A DNA stretch of 44,065 nucleotides from Deltaproteobacteria bacterium RIFOXYD12_FULL_56_24 (GTDB lineage: Bacteria > Desulfobacterota > Desulfobulbia > Desulfobulbales > Desulfurivibrionaceae), in the NCBI GenBank assembly GCA_001799285.1, contig MGTD01000049.1:1-44065 (forward strand), in the 5' to 3' direction. The position numbers and the translations under genes were made by a program. Shown here in pieces: positions 1 through 8,355 of the stretch. The notes beneath the pieces are model-generated. The model saw only the letters and a list, made by a program, of their open reading frames with translations, was not told where the DNA came from and made no database searches. The number at the start of each line of letters is the position of its first letter. Positions within the stretch are counted from its first letter, which is position 1.

Positions 1-76
1 CAGGGCCTCGACTCTCTTCGTCATACTAAAGTGGTACACTTTCAAATGACCAGAACTGGTACACTTTCAGATGACC
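1..76. mobile_element. End of an insertion sequence with tandem terminal repeats
   Basis: Two near-identical 20-bp units lie in tandem at 32-51 and 57-76, differing at one base and separated by AGAAC (25-bp period, unit TGGTACACTTTCARATGACC). Short tandem repeats of this kind are typical of the ends of some transposons, IS21-type elements among them, but I cannot name the family. On the minus strand an ATG at 24-22 opens a frame (MTKRVEAL) that runs off the window start and could be the transposase start. The repeats replace the expected 3' end of the adjoining toxin gene, which supports insertion at about position 77. Confidence 0.5.
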
Positions 77-277
77 ATTGACAACGTCGAACAAAACTCG
101 GTAGCGGCCAACGCGTAGACGGTATTCGTGCCGGTGGTTGACCAGCCTTTTTACCTGCGTGGCGCTTGGGAAATCTGCCAAGGTGATGACCGCGTTCTTG
201 ATCTCCCGACGGGTGTCGCTGTCGGCTATTTTGTCAAGTTGCTTACGGGCCTTCTTTTGCCACTCGATGCTGTACAT
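26..277 (-). pseudogene. RelE/ParE-family toxin, 3' end replaced by an insertion sequence
   Basis: The 83-residue frame begins MYSIEWQKKARKQLDKI and continues with an FPSATQVKRLVNHRHEYRL stretch and GRYRVLFDV, the typical core of RelE/ParE-superfamily ribosome-dependent mRNA interferases or gyrase poisons. About the first 67 residues look native. From position 76 downward the frame reads the tandem repeats of the neighbouring mobile element (tail KVYQFWSFESVPL), so the last strand with its usual catalytic Arg/His residues is missing. No antitoxin gene lies upstream. Toxins of this type often have an Xre-like antitoxin downstream, which would lie beyond the insertion. The product is probably inactive. 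Confidence 0.7.
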
Positions 278-323
278 GCCAAAATATAAGTTAATTATAA
301 GTTTTTGTCAAATCGGCGAGAGG

Positions 324-2102
324 CTATCTCTTCGCCGTCCCGCTCTCCTCGTCAAACACCGGGCATTTCCGCTCGGGCGTATAATTGACGTACACCTTGT
401 CGTTATAATCCTTGTGGCAGGGCAAGCATTGCCCCACCCGGAGGATGCGGGCCAGCTCCCCCTTGTTGAAGGGGCGGAGATCCGGGCGGGCACTTTTTTG
501 CAGGGGCTTGCCTTCGATGTTCACATAGCCGTCCAGCGGCGGAGTGGGGCCGGCCTCGGTCTGCACCCCCTGGTCAACGCCGTTGAACCGCCACTGGCCT
601 TTTTCCTTCCAGGCCGTGCCCTCGCCCAACCCCACGGTCTTGGTGCTGGTGTGGCAGTCGACGCAGGTGCGGCCCGCTTTTTGGGTGGTGTGCGGGCTTA
701 GGGCCGCCATGGTCAGGGAGTTGAAGGAACCCGCCGCTTTGCCCTCCTTGTCGATCAGGGTGACGATGTCCTGACAGCCGGGGGTGACGGTGACGATCTT
801 GTCCTTCCACACGGCCAGCATGGGCTTTTCGAAGCGGAGATAGGAGCGGCCCTCTTCCCACCAGCCGTCGGTTTCCTTGCCGGTCAGCTTGTCGAGATGG
901 GTCTCCCGCATGTCCCGCTTGGCGTGGCAGCCGTAGCATTGCGGAATCCAGCTGGAGTGGCAGGATTCGCAGCTCATGCGCTTGTGCCCCTGGTAGTCGC
1001 AGATTCCGGCCTTGGGCGGGTTGAGGGGATGCTTTTTGCCGGTGAGCTTGCCGGTGAGCTGGTAGCTGCCGTCCGGGGTCTGGGCCAGATTGTTGAGCTG
1101 CTTCTTCTTTCGGGTCAGGCCGGGCTTGCCTTCCTTGGGATTGATGTGGCAGAGGTTGCAGGAGATCTCCAGGGCCTGTTCGTAATGGGCGTACCGCTCA
1201 CCGTCGCCCATGATCTCGTCGCGGGTGTGGCAGTCGATGCAGGCCATGCCCTTTTGGTGGTGGATGTCCGGGGGCAGATCGAGGTAAAAGCGATCGCCGG
1301 GCAGCTCTTTTTTGGAGGGGCCGCCCTTTTCGTAGGGGGTGCCGTAGCTTTCCCCCTCGTAGACCCCGATGAAGGAAGTGCCAACCCTGCCGCTCCGGTT
1401 ATGGCACCGGAGGCAGTTTTCCATGGGCACCTTTTTGCTGATGAGCGGGTGCGGCTTTTTCTTGATTTGGCCGAACTGGAAAAAGCTCTCCCAAGGCCGG
1501 ACCGCGGTGGGGGCCTGGGGCCGGGTGTAGTGGCAGGCGGTGCAGCCGCCGCCCTTTTCGCCGAAGAAGCCTTCCAAGTCGCCCTTCTGCTTCCAAAGAT
1601 GGCAGGTGGCGCAGAGCTTGCGGTAGTAGTCGAGGGCCAGCGAGGTCTGGCCGGTTTTGATCAGCTCCTCCACCGAGAAATCGCCGTTTTGGGTGGGAGC
1701 CTCGCCCCAGTAGTGGAGCAGGGTGGCGAGGATTCCCCGGTTGGTGGCCATCAGCGAGTTCTTTACTTTTTTGACATCCTTGGCGTGGCACCCCTCGACC
1801 CCGCAGGTTTTCTCCACCACCCGCAGGTCGCCGGGATTTTTGACGATTCCTTTGTGGGCCGCTTTTTTCTCGATGGCAAGCGGGTTGCCGAGGTGGCAGG
1901 CGGCGCAGCCGAGCACCTCGCGGCCATGGGCCGGGTCGAGCTTTTCCTCCTTGTGGCAGGAAAGACACATCTCCACCTGGCCGTTGACCAGCTGGTAGAG
2001 TTTGTCCGGCCGCTTGGTCAGGTTTTCGCGGACCACCAGGGCCAGCACCACCAGAAGCAGGGAAAACAGGAGCCAGCGAGACTTGAGGGGCTTTAATTTC
2101 AT
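324..2102 (-). CDS. Membrane-anchored 12-heme cytochrome c
   Basis: This 592-residue protein has an uncleaved-looking N-terminal anchor at about residues 10-25 (LLFSLLLVVLALVV) and then a periplasmic domain with eleven CXXCH sites (CLSCH first, near residue 46; then CAACH, CATCH, CTACH, CLRCH, CIDCH, CNLCH, CESCH, CYGCH, CVDCH, and CLPCH last) plus one expanded CGVEGCH (CX4CH) site between the second and third of them. That predicts up to twelve c-type hemes. The start overlaps the nadE stop as ATGA, so translation is probably coupled. The frame stays open far upstream of 2102, but that part is the shadow of nadE. The protein is probably a periplasmic electron carrier or oxidoreductase subunit anchored in the inner membrane. 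The specific family and partner are not recognised. Confidence 0.9.
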   Translation of the reverse strand: MKLKPLKSRWLLFSLLLVVLALVVRENLTKRPDKLYQLVNGQVEMCLSCHKEEKLDPAHGREVLGCAACHLGNPLAIEKKAAHKGIVKNPGDLRVVEKTCGVEGCHAKDVKKVKNSLMATNRGILATLLHYWGEAPTQNGDFSVEELIKTGQTSLALDYYRKLCATCHLWKQKGDLEGFFGEKGGGCTACHYTRPQAPTAVRPWESFFQFGQIKKKPHPLISKKVPMENCLRCHNRSGRVGTSFIGVYEGESYGTPYEKGGPSKKELPGDRFYLDLPPDIHHQKGMACIDCHTRDEIMGDGERYAHYEQALEISCNLCHINPKEGKPGLTRKKKQLNNLAQTPDGSYQLTGKLTGKKHPLNPPKAGICDYQGHKRMSCESCHSSWIPQCYGCHAKRDMRETHLDKLTGKETDGWWEEGRSYLRFEKPMLAVWKDKIVTVTPGCQDIVTLIDKEGKAAGSFNSLTMAALSPHTTQKAGRTCVDCHTSTKTVGLGEGTAWKEKGQWRFNGVDQGVQTEAGPTPPLDGYVNIEGKPLQKSARPDLRPFNKGELARILRVGQCLPCHKDYNDKVYVNYTPERKCPVFDEESGTAKR

Positions 2103-3781
2103 GAAATGCTTTCTCGGTAGCCCTCGGCGGTGGGGTAGCGGCGGCCCTGGCCGAAGGCCTTGGTAGTTACCTTGAGGCCGAGGGGCGCCTGTTTGCGTTT
2201 GTATTCGTTGGTTCGGATGCGGCGGATCACCTCCTCCACCACTTTTCGCGCAAAGCCCCTGGCCACGATCTCGGCGATGGAGCGATGCTCCTCCAGATAG
2301 GCGGCCAGGATGGCGTCCAGCACCGGGTAGGGCGGCAGGTCGTCCTCGTCCTTCTGGTTGGGAGCCAGCTCGGCGCTTGGGGGCTTGTCGATGGTGCGCC
2401 GGGGGATGATTTCCCGGTCGCGGTTTAGATGGCGGCAAAGGGCGTAGACCAGCTGTTTGGGCACGTCGGCGATCACCGCCAGACCGCCGCTCATGTCGCC
2501 GTACAGGGTGCAGTAGCCCACAGCGTTTTCGCTCTTGTTGCCGGTGGAGAGCAGCAACCGCCGCTGTTTGTTGGCGATGGCCATCAGGAGGTTGCCCCGG
2601 ATGCGGGCCTGAATGTTCTGTTCGGTTACATCCGGCGCAGCCCCGGCAAAAATGGGAGCCAGGGCGGCAAGAAAGGTCTCGAAAAGATCGGTGATGGGCA
2701 GGATGCGGAATTCGATGTCCAGATTCCTGGCCAGCTGCTCGGCGTCCTCCAGGCTTTCTCGCGAGGAATAGGGCGAGGGCAGGGCCAGCCCCAGCACGTT
2801 TTCCGGCCCCAGGGCCCGGGCGGCGATGGCTGCGGTCAGGGCCGAATCCACCCCGCCGGACAGGCCGATGACCACCTTGGTGAAGCCGCATTTTCGCACA
2901 TAGTCGCGGGTCCCCAGGATCAGGGCCTCGCAGACCTCGCCGGTTTCCTGTTCCGCATCGGCGGGCGCAGCGTGGATCTCCCCCTGCCAGGTGTCGGTGT
3001 CGAAAACAACCAGGTCTTCGGCAAACCTGGCGGCCCGGGCCACCACCGTGCCGTCGGCATCAAGGGCGAGGCTGTCGCCGTCAAAAATCAGGGAATCCTG
3101 GCCGCCCACCTGGTTGACATAGATAAACGGCAGGCTATGACAGCGGCAGAGGTTGGCGAAGATCTTCCGTCTGATCCCACCCTTGCCGATATTAAAGGGC
3201 GAGGCCGCCAGATTGATCAGCAGATCCACGGGGGTGTCGGCCTTGGTCAGCATGGCGGCCACCGGCTCGGTGGCGTAAAGGGGCCGGGGGAAGAGGCTCT
3301 TGTCGTTCCAGATATCCTCGCAGATGGTGAGCCCCAGGTGCAACCCCTGATAGCGGCAGGTTCCGCCGGCGGAGCCCGGCTCGAAGTAACGGGCCTCGTC
3401 AAAGACATCGTAGGTGGGCAGCAGCTGTTTGTGGGTGGTGAAAAGCACCTCGCCTTCGGCAAAGAGCACCGCGCTGTTGTGCAGGGGCTTGCCCACGGGA
3501 TTGGGATTGCGGGTGACCAGGCCGCAGATCACGCCGAGGCCGAGGTCGGCGGTTTTGGCCAGTAGCCTGGCAAAGGCCCGGTCCTGGTCGTCGAGAAAAG
3601 CAGGACGCTCCAAGAGATCCTGGGGCGGATAGCCGCTGAGGGCAAGTTCAGGCAGCACCGCCATCTGGCAGCCTGCAGCTTTGGCCTTGCCAAGCCAGCC
3701 GGTGATTGCGGCAATATTTCGCTTAAAGTCGCCGATAATCGGGTTGTATTGGATGAGGGCGATTTTCATGGCCGCTATCAT
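2099..3781 (-). CDS. nadE: Glutamine-dependent NAD+ synthetase
   Basis: The 560-residue two-domain enzyme forms NAD+ from deamido-NAD+, ATP and glutamine. The N-terminal nitrilase-like amidotransferase domain (about 1-260) shows its Glu/Lys/Cys triad in PELALSGYPPQD, THKQLLPTYDVFDEARYF and LTICEDIW. The C-terminal synthetase domain has the ATP pyrophosphatase loop SGGVDSALTAAIAARALG and the STGNKSE motif. I chose the ATG at 3781 because GGAG lies 8 nt upstream. The ATG at 3769 (MKIALIQYNP) fits the family start equally well but has no spaced ribosome site. The stop overlaps the cytochrome start as ATGA. This looks like an intact housekeeping gene divergent from the PhoH gene. Confidence 0.94.
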   Translation of the reverse strand: MIAAMKIALIQYNPIIGDFKRNIAAITGWLGKAKAAGCQMAVLPELALSGYPPQDLLERPAFLDDQDRAFARLLAKTADLGLGVICGLVTRNPNPVGKPLHNSAVLFAEGEVLFTTHKQLLPTYDVFDEARYFEPGSAGGTCRYQGLHLGLTICEDIWNDKSLFPRPLYATEPVAAMLTKADTPVDLLINLAASPFNIGKGGIRRKIFANLCRCHSLPFIYVNQVGGQDSLIFDGDSLALDADGTVVARAARFAEDLVVFDTDTWQGEIHAAPADAEQETGEVCEALILGTRDYVRKCGFTKVVIGLSGGVDSALTAAIAARALGPENVLGLALPSPYSSRESLEDAEQLARNLDIEFRILPITDLFETFLAALAPIFAGAAPDVTEQNIQARIRGNLLMAIANKQRRLLLSTGNKSENAVGYCTLYGDMSGGLAVIADVPKQLVYALCRHLNRDREIIPRRTIDKPPSAELAPNQKDEDDLPPYPVLDAILAAYLEEHRSIAEIVARGFARKVVEEVIRRIRTNEYKRKQAPLGLKVTTKAFGQGRRYPTAEGYRESIS

Positions 3782-3995
3782 AGCACAATCTCCGGGGAAA
3801 GTGGATGGAAAAAGCTTGGCCGCCAGGGGACCCCGCACACCATTTAGCTTGCCAAAAGACGGTTTATCCTGCTAATTTACGAGCCCCGTTTCGCCAGTTG
3901 AACAGCTTGTCTAGAATCCATTGCCGCTTGTTACCGGCAACTCTGCCGACTGCCGATTGACGGTGGTCGCCGTTTTCCCCAACCAGGAGCCCTCC

Positions 3996-5315
3996 TTGAA
4001 AAAATACTTTGTTCTCGACACCAACGTCCTTTTGCACAACGCTGATTCCATATCCTCTTTTGCCGATAATATCGTGGTTTTGCCCATATCGGTCATCGAG
4101 GAGCTGGATAAGTTCAAGAATCATAATGACGAATTGGGGCGCAATGCCAGGCATGTGATTCGCCAGCTCGATGGGTTGCGTCAGAAGGGCAGACTGGGCG
4201 AAGGAGTGGTCATGGATCACGGCGGCACCCTGATGATTTATATGGAAAAGGGCAGATGCCTAGACCCGGGGCTGGACATGCAGGTGCCGGACAATAGGAT
4301 AGTAGCCGTGGCCTTTACCCTGTTAAAGCAGGGGGAAAAGGTCATCTTCGTTTCCAAGGACATCAACGCCCGGATCAAGGCAGATGCCTTGGGCATCGAG
4401 GTGATGGATTTTGAGAAACAGAAAGTCAATATTGACGAACTCTATCAGGGCCAGCGGGTACTGCTGGTGCCGGGCAGTGTGGTCAACGAATTTTATCAGA
4501 ATAAACAGGTGTCCAGCGAAGGCCTCAATCTGAGGCCCAACGAGTTTGTTCTTTTGCGGGATGAGGCGGATGAAAAGCATACCGCATTGACCCGCGCTCA
4601 AGGCAGCGAAATGTTGGGGCCCCTGCACGAGGAGTACGAATCGGTCTGGAATATCCGCTCGCGCAGCAAGGAACAGCGCATGGCCTTTGAGCTGCTGATG
4701 GACCCGGCCGTCCAGTTGGTGACCCTGGTGGGCCAGGCCGGCACCGGCAAAACCCTGCTGGCCTTGGCCGCCGCCCTGGAATGCGTGATTTCCCTTAAAC
4801 GCTATGACCGGATTCTCGTCTCCCGGCCCATCATTCCCATGGGCAAGGATCTGGGCTACATGCCGGGCGACAAGGATGAGAAGCTGGCGCACTGGATGCA
4901 GCCCATTTTTGACAACCTCACCTATTTGATGGCCGACGGAAGCAGGCGCAAGGAGCATGAAACCGACGAATCGGCCAAGCAGAAAGTGGACAAGCTCCTG
5001 CAGAATCATGTGGTGGAACTGGAGGCCTTGACCTATATTCGAGGCCGTTCCATCCCCAGGCAATTCGTGATCGTGGATGAGGCTCAGAACCTGACCCCCC
5101 ACGAGGTGAAAACCATTATCAGTCGGGCCGGAGAAGGCACCAAGATGGTGCTCACCGGCGACCCGGACCAGATCGACAACCCCTATCTGGACAGCAGCAG
5201 CAACGGCCTGAGCTATGCAGTGGAACGGCTGAAAGGGCAGAAGATTCACGGGCATATTACCCTGCTCAAAAGCGAGCGGAGCGAGCTGGCCGCCGTAGCC
5301 GCTGATTTTCTCTAA
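3996..5315 (+). CDS. PhoH-family protein: PIN domain fused to ATPase
   Basis: The 439-residue protein joins an N-terminal PIN ribonuclease-like domain (LDTNVLLHN at the start, acidic residues along about 1-130) to a C-terminal PhoH ATPase domain. Walker A is GQAGTGKTLLAL near residue 246 and the Walker B/DEAQ segment is VIVDEAQNLTPHEV near residue 356, followed by LTGDPDQIDNP. This PhoH2/YlaK-like architecture is known for RNA unwinding and cleavage. The start is chosen as TTG at 3996, directly before KKYFVLDTN, because AGGAG sits 6 nt upstream. An in-frame ATG at 3921 would add a tail that does not look like the family. It stands alone, divergent from nadE. Confidence 0.88.
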   Translation: MKKYFVLDTNVLLHNADSISSFADNIVVLPISVIEELDKFKNHNDELGRNARHVIRQLDGLRQKGRLGEGVVMDHGGTLMIYMEKGRCLDPGLDMQVPDNRIVAVAFTLLKQGEKVIFVSKDINARIKADALGIEVMDFEKQKVNIDELYQGQRVLLVPGSVVNEFYQNKQVSSEGLNLRPNEFVLLRDEADEKHTALTRAQGSEMLGPLHEEYESVWNIRSRSKEQRMAFELLMDPAVQLVTLVGQAGTGKTLLALAAALECVISLKRYDRILVSRPIIPMGKDLGYMPGDKDEKLAHWMQPIFDNLTYLMADGSRRKEHETDESAKQKVDKLLQNHVVELEALTYIRGRSIPRQFVIVDEAQNLTPHEVKTIISRAGEGTKMVLTGDPDQIDNPYLDSSSNGLSYAVERLKGQKIHGHITLLKSERSELAAVAADFL

Positions 5316-5332
5316 CCCGTGGCAATCCCTGC

Positions 5333-5360
5333 TTGTCCTTTTATTGACTTTAGGTATATT
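5333..5360 (+). promoter_or_regulatory. Possible sigma-70 promoter for the heme cluster
   Basis: TTGTCC at 5333-5338 and TATATT at 5355-5360 are spaced by 16 bp in the short gap between phoH and the radical SAM gene. The -35 is imperfect and two other TTGACT hexamers lie nearby (5344 and 5373), so the exact promoter is uncertain. Confidence 0.3.
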
Positions 5361-5402
5361 GTCCCAATTTATTGACTGTATTCAACGTGGTGAGGTGCAA
5401 CC

Positions 5403-6464
5403 GTGGAATTCGAACCGAAATGGCTGGCCTGGGAGATTACCAGGCGTTGCAATCTTAAGTGTGTGCATTGCCGTTCTTCCTCCGGCCTTGAAGCCAAAGG
5501 GCATCCTGATTTTTCTTTTGCCGAGGCCAAAAGGGTGCTCGACGATATCGCCTCCTACGCCAAGCCGGTGGTGGTGCTTTCCGGGGGCGAACCCCTGCTG
5601 CGGTCGGATGTCTTCGAGATCGCCACTTATGGAACCGGTCTTGGTCTGCGGATGTGTCTGGCCACCAACGGCACCCTGGTGACCCAGGAGATCTGCGGCA
5701 AGATCAAGGAGGCCGGGATCAAGATGGTTTCCCTGAGCCTGGACGGGGCAAGCGCCGAGGTGCATGATGATTTTCGCTGCCAGCCCGGCGCCTTTGCCGG
5801 CACCCTCAATGCGGCCCGGCTTTTTCGGGAAAACTCCATACCTTTTCTGATCAATTCTTCGTTTACCAAGCGCAATCAGGAGGAGATCCCGAAGATCTAC
5901 CAGCTGGCCAAAGAAATCGGGGCCACAGCCTGGTACATGTTCATGATCGTGCCCACCGGCCGGGGCGAGGATATCATGGATGAGCTTATTGCCCCGGAGG
6001 ATTACGAGAAATTGCTGGTCTGGCATTACGAGATGGAAAAGGGGGAAAAAGATCTGCTGGTCCGGCCCACCTGCGCTCCCAACTACTACCGGGTTGTGCT
6101 TCAACAGGCCAAGGAGCAGGGCGATGACTATCAGCGCCGGAGCCTGCAGTTTTCCACCGGCGGCGCCAAGGGTTGTCTGGCCGGGCAGCTCATCTCCCTG
6201 ATCGACGTGGACGGCAATGTGCTGCCGTGCAGCTATTTCCCCATGCCGGCCGGCAATATCCGTGAGAAATCCTTTAAGGAGATATGGGAGCATTCGGAGC
6301 TTTTTCACGATCTTCGCAATTTCAAGGCCTACAAGGGTCGTTGCGGGGTTTGCGAGTATGTCAATGTCTGCGGGGGCTGCCGGGCCAGGGCCTATGCGGT
6401 GAGCGGCGACTATATGGCGGAGGAGCCTTACTGCACCTATCAGCCAAAGAAAATTAAAAATTAA
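5403..6464 (+). CDS. ahbD: AhbD-like radical SAM/SPASM heme synthase
   Basis: The 353-residue protein carries the radical SAM cluster motif CNLKCVHC (C16, C20, C23), the SAM-binding GGEPLL segment and a C-terminal SPASM domain with CLAGQ, CSYF and the cluster [13 protein letters not shown] followed by [16 protein letters not shown]. This C-terminus matches what I know of AhbD, which removes two propionate carboxyls from iron-coproporphyrin III to give heme b. AhbC and PqqE-like enzymes are less likely alternatives. The GTG start at 5403 has GAGGTG 6 nt upstream. hemE and hemH follow, supporting a heme role. The last residues (KKIKN) are encoded by an AT-rich intergenic repeat, so the natural C-terminus may have been slightly altered. 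Confidence 0.72.
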   Translation: MEFEPKWLAWEITRRCNLKCVHCRSSSGLEAKGHPDFSFAEAKRVLDDIASYAKPVVVLSGGEPLLRSDVFEIATYGTGLGLRMCLATNGTLVTQEICGKIKEAGIKMVSLSLDGASAEVHDDFRCQPGAFAGTLNAARLFRENSIPFLINSSFTKRNQEEIPKIYQLAKEIGATAWYMFMIVPTGRGEDIMDELIAPEDYEKLLVWHYEMEKGEKDLLVRPTCAPNYYRVVLQQAKEQGDDYQRRSLQFSTGGAKGCLAGQLISLIDVDGNVLPCSYFPMPAGNIREKSFKEIWEHSELFHDLRNFKAYKGRCGVCEYVNVCGGCRARAYAVSGDYMAEEPYCTYQPKKIKN

Positions 6465-6567
6465 AAATTAAAAATGAAAAGTTAAGAGGTGTTATGACCG
6501 AGTTAGTGGGGGAATCTTCCCCGCAACGGGTGTCGTTTTTCATTCTGCATTTTTCATTCTTAATTTC
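6449..6567. repeat. AT-rich inverted-repeat element between ahbD and hemE
   Basis: The left part repeats AATTAAAA units and reads GAAAATTAA at its start. The right part, read on the other strand, starts GAAATTAAGAATGAAAAATG, so the two ends are imperfect inverted repeats. The interior has a small GGGGGAA/TTCCCC hairpin near 6509-6522. The stop codon of ahbD lies inside the left arm. The base composition differs sharply from the genes on both sides. Confidence 0.45.
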
Positions 6568-6582
6568 CAACTGGAGAAAACA

Positions 6583-7620
6583 ATGAACGATACATTTTTG
6601 AAGGCCTGCCGCGGCGAAGCGGTTGACTATACCCCGGTGTGGCTCATGCGGCAGGCGGGTCGTTTTTTGCCGGAATACCAGGCGATCCGAAGTAAATACA
6701 CCTTTCTCGAGATGTGCAAAACCCCGGAGGCGGCGGCCGCGGTCACCATCCTGCCCGTGGATATTTTGGGGGTTGATGCGGCCATTCTCTTTTCCGATAT
6801 CCTGGTGCCGCTGGAAAAAATGGGCGCGCCCCTGGAGTTCCATGAGAAGCGGGGGCCGGTTTTTCTTGAGCCGATCCGGGACCGGGCCGGGATGGAGAGG
6901 CTGCATGTGCCCGACCCGGAGGCGGAGCTGGGTTACGTTATGGATACCATCCGCATCCTGCGCCGGGAGCTGGCCGGGAGGGTGCCGCTCATTGGTTTTT
7001 CCGGGGCGCCTTTCACCCTGGCCACCTATCTCATTGAGGGCGGCTCGTCGAAGAACTACTTTCTGACCAAGAAGATGATGTACACTGATCCGGCGCTGTA
7101 TGGCGATCTTTTAAACAAGATCACCGACTGCACCATCGACTATCTCAAGGCCCAGGCTGCGGCCGGGGCCCAGGCCTTGCAGATTTTCGATTCCTGGGCC
7201 GGGGTGCTGGCGCCTAACGACTTTGCCGAGTTCGCCATTCCTTATGTGAAGCGGATCATCGCGGCCCTTAAGGAAAGCGGGGTGACGGTGCCGATCATCT
7301 ATTTTGCCAACAACGGCGCAACTCTGCTGCCCCAGTCGCTTGAGAGCGGGGCCGACGTGCTGGGCCTTGACTGGCGGCTGCCTCTGGACGAGGCGGTGAA
7401 GGTGGTGGGGCAAAGGGTGGCGCTCCAGGGCAACATGGACCCCATCGCCCTGCTGCTGCCGCCGGCCAAGATGGAAAGGCTGATTCAGGATATCCTCGAT
7501 CAGGCCAAGGGAGCCCGGGGCCATATCTTCAACCTTGGCCACGGCATCGTTCCGGAGATCCCGCCGGAGCAGGCCAGATTTTTTGTCGAGGCGGTGCACA
7601 GGTTGAGCAAAAAAGGATAA
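6583..7620 (+). CDS. hemE: Uroporphyrinogen decarboxylase
   Basis: The 345-residue enzyme decarboxylates the four acetate side chains of uroporphyrinogen III to give coproporphyrinogen III in the cytoplasm. The family signature PVWLMRQAGRFLPEY near residue 20 supplies the substrate-binding arginines, and FSDILVPLEKMG, GFSGAPFTLATYLIEGG and the late GNMDP and FNLGHGI segments are all present. Length is normal. GGAG lies 8 nt before the ATG. The next gene starts 4 nt after the stop, so hemE and the HD-domain gene are very likely one transcription unit. Confidence 0.96.
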   Translation: MNDTFLKACRGEAVDYTPVWLMRQAGRFLPEYQAIRSKYTFLEMCKTPEAAAAVTILPVDILGVDAAILFSDILVPLEKMGAPLEFHEKRGPVFLEPIRDRAGMERLHVPDPEAELGYVMDTIRILRRELAGRVPLIGFSGAPFTLATYLIEGGSSKNYFLTKKMMYTDPALYGDLLNKITDCTIDYLKAQAAAGAQALQIFDSWAGVLAPNDFAEFAIPYVKRIIAALKESGVTVPIIYFANNGATLLPQSLESGADVLGLDWRLPLDEAVKVVGQRVALQGNMDPIALLLPPAKMERLIQDILDQAKGARGHIFNLGHGIVPEIPPEQARFFVEAVHRLSKKG

Positions 7621-7624
7621 CCTG

Positions 7625-8200
7625 GTGATTCCCTCTGTTACCCAATGCCTCCAGCTTATGGAGGAGTATGCGATGCTGCCCAACATCCGGGAGCATTCCG
7701 TAATGGTTGGCAGGGTGGCCGGGTTCGTCGGTAGGAGGGTGACGCGGGCTGGGCGCAAACTTTCCCTGGAGCTGATCGTCAGCGGGGCCTTGTTGCACGA
7801 TATTGCCAAGACTCCCTGCCTTGAGACGGAGTTGCGCCACGATAAGCTGGGCCGGGAAATCTGCCTGCGGCATGGGTTCGACGAACTGGCCGAGATCGTG
7901 GCCGAGCATGTTGTCTTAAAAGGCGGGGTGCCGGAGCTTTGCACGGAAAAGGAAATCGTCTATTACGCCGACAAGCGGGTACTCCACGATGAAATCGTCC
8001 CCCTTGAGGCGCGCCTGGCCTACATCTTGAACCGTTACGACAACGGGGATAAAGAGATCCACGCCAGAATCAGGCGTAATTTCGCCCAGGCCCATGCCGT
8101 GGAAGAGTATCTTTTCGCCGAGCTTGATTTCTCGCCGGCGGAACTGGGGGAGCTGGTGCGCCGGGATTTGTCTTCGCTGGAGGCGGCCGGGGCATGGTAA
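7625..8200 (+). CDS. HD-domain hydrolase within the heme cluster
   Basis: The 191-residue protein has an HD phosphohydrolase-type fold: an early His in NIREHSVMV, the paired LLHDIAKTPC, and later His residues in RHG and AEHV. It starts at GTG 7625 with AGGAT upstream, 4 nt after the hemE stop. Proteins of this type hydrolyse nucleotides or other phosphoesters, but the substrate here is unknown, and a direct role in heme synthesis is only suggested by position between hemE and hemH. The TAA stop is formed by the first bases of a dispersed repeat (8197-8237), so the C-terminus ending EAAGAW may be shortened or altered. Confidence 0.75.
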   Translation: MIPSVTQCLQLMEEYAMLPNIREHSVMVGRVAGFVGRRVTRAGRKLSLELIVSGALLHDIAKTPCLETELRHDKLGREICLRHGFDELAEIVAEHVVLKGGVPELCTEKEIVYYADKRVLHDEIVPLEARLAYILNRYDNGDKEIHARIRRNFAQAHAVEEYLFAELDFSPAELGELVRRDLSSLEAAGAW

Positions 8201-8237
8201 CCAATCACGGGATAAGCCCACAAAGGTCAAATAACCA
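8197..8237 (+). repeat. 41-bp dispersed repeat, copy 1
   Basis: It starts GTAACCAATCACGGG and ends AAATAACCA. It matches 42433-42473 at 39 of 41 positions by eye. The initial GTAAC resembles the ends of the longer palindromic elements in this window, and copy 8242-8350 of that family begins 4 bp downstream. Confidence 0.7.
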
Positions 8238-8241
8238 CGAA

Positions 8242-8350
8242 ACAAGCGGTCACAGGGTGCCGCAGGTTGCGGCAAACGGGATGGCGATGCGTTCTTTTGT
8301 ACGTGAGCCGGACCGATCGCCGCAAGATGTGGCGCCCTGTGATCGCTTAC
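8242..8350 (+). repeat. Palindromic dispersed element, copy A (upstream of hemH)
   Basis: The left arm AGCGGTCACAGGG (8245-8257) pairs with CCCTGTGATCGCT (8335-8347), the one non-Watson-Crick position being G-T. The element ends 5 bp before the hemH start codon. Its core, read on the minus strand, aligns with copies at 20171, 22644 and 40923, including the GCTCA-GT-CA-AG-AC-C-TCGC series. Confidence 0.75.
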
Positions 8351-8355
8351 GGGGC

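Noticed and set aside
897-2096. 399-codon open frame on the plus strand
   Set aside because: Antisense to the cytochrome gene, whose heme motifs are unmistakable; the plus frame has no recognisable motif and is a codon-bias shadow.
2103-2891. Upstream extension of the cytochrome frame
   Set aside because: It lies entirely within nadE in another frame, reads as Arg/Pro/Gly-rich sequence, and the membrane-anchor start at 2102 fits much better.
3782-3995. Promoters in the nadE-phoH divergent gap
   Set aside because: TTGAAC, TTGACG and TAGAAT-like hexamers occur but none is properly spaced, so no promoter is called.
5403-6464. AhbC or PqqE-type radical SAM protein
   Set aside because: The C-terminal [16 protein letters not shown] with AEEPYC fits AhbD better; still a family-level judgement that needs a tree.
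8194-8355. N-terminal extension of hemH
   Set aside because: It translates the 41-bp repeat and a palindromic element; the family N-terminus is MSEPIGVILLNLGGPE at 8356.
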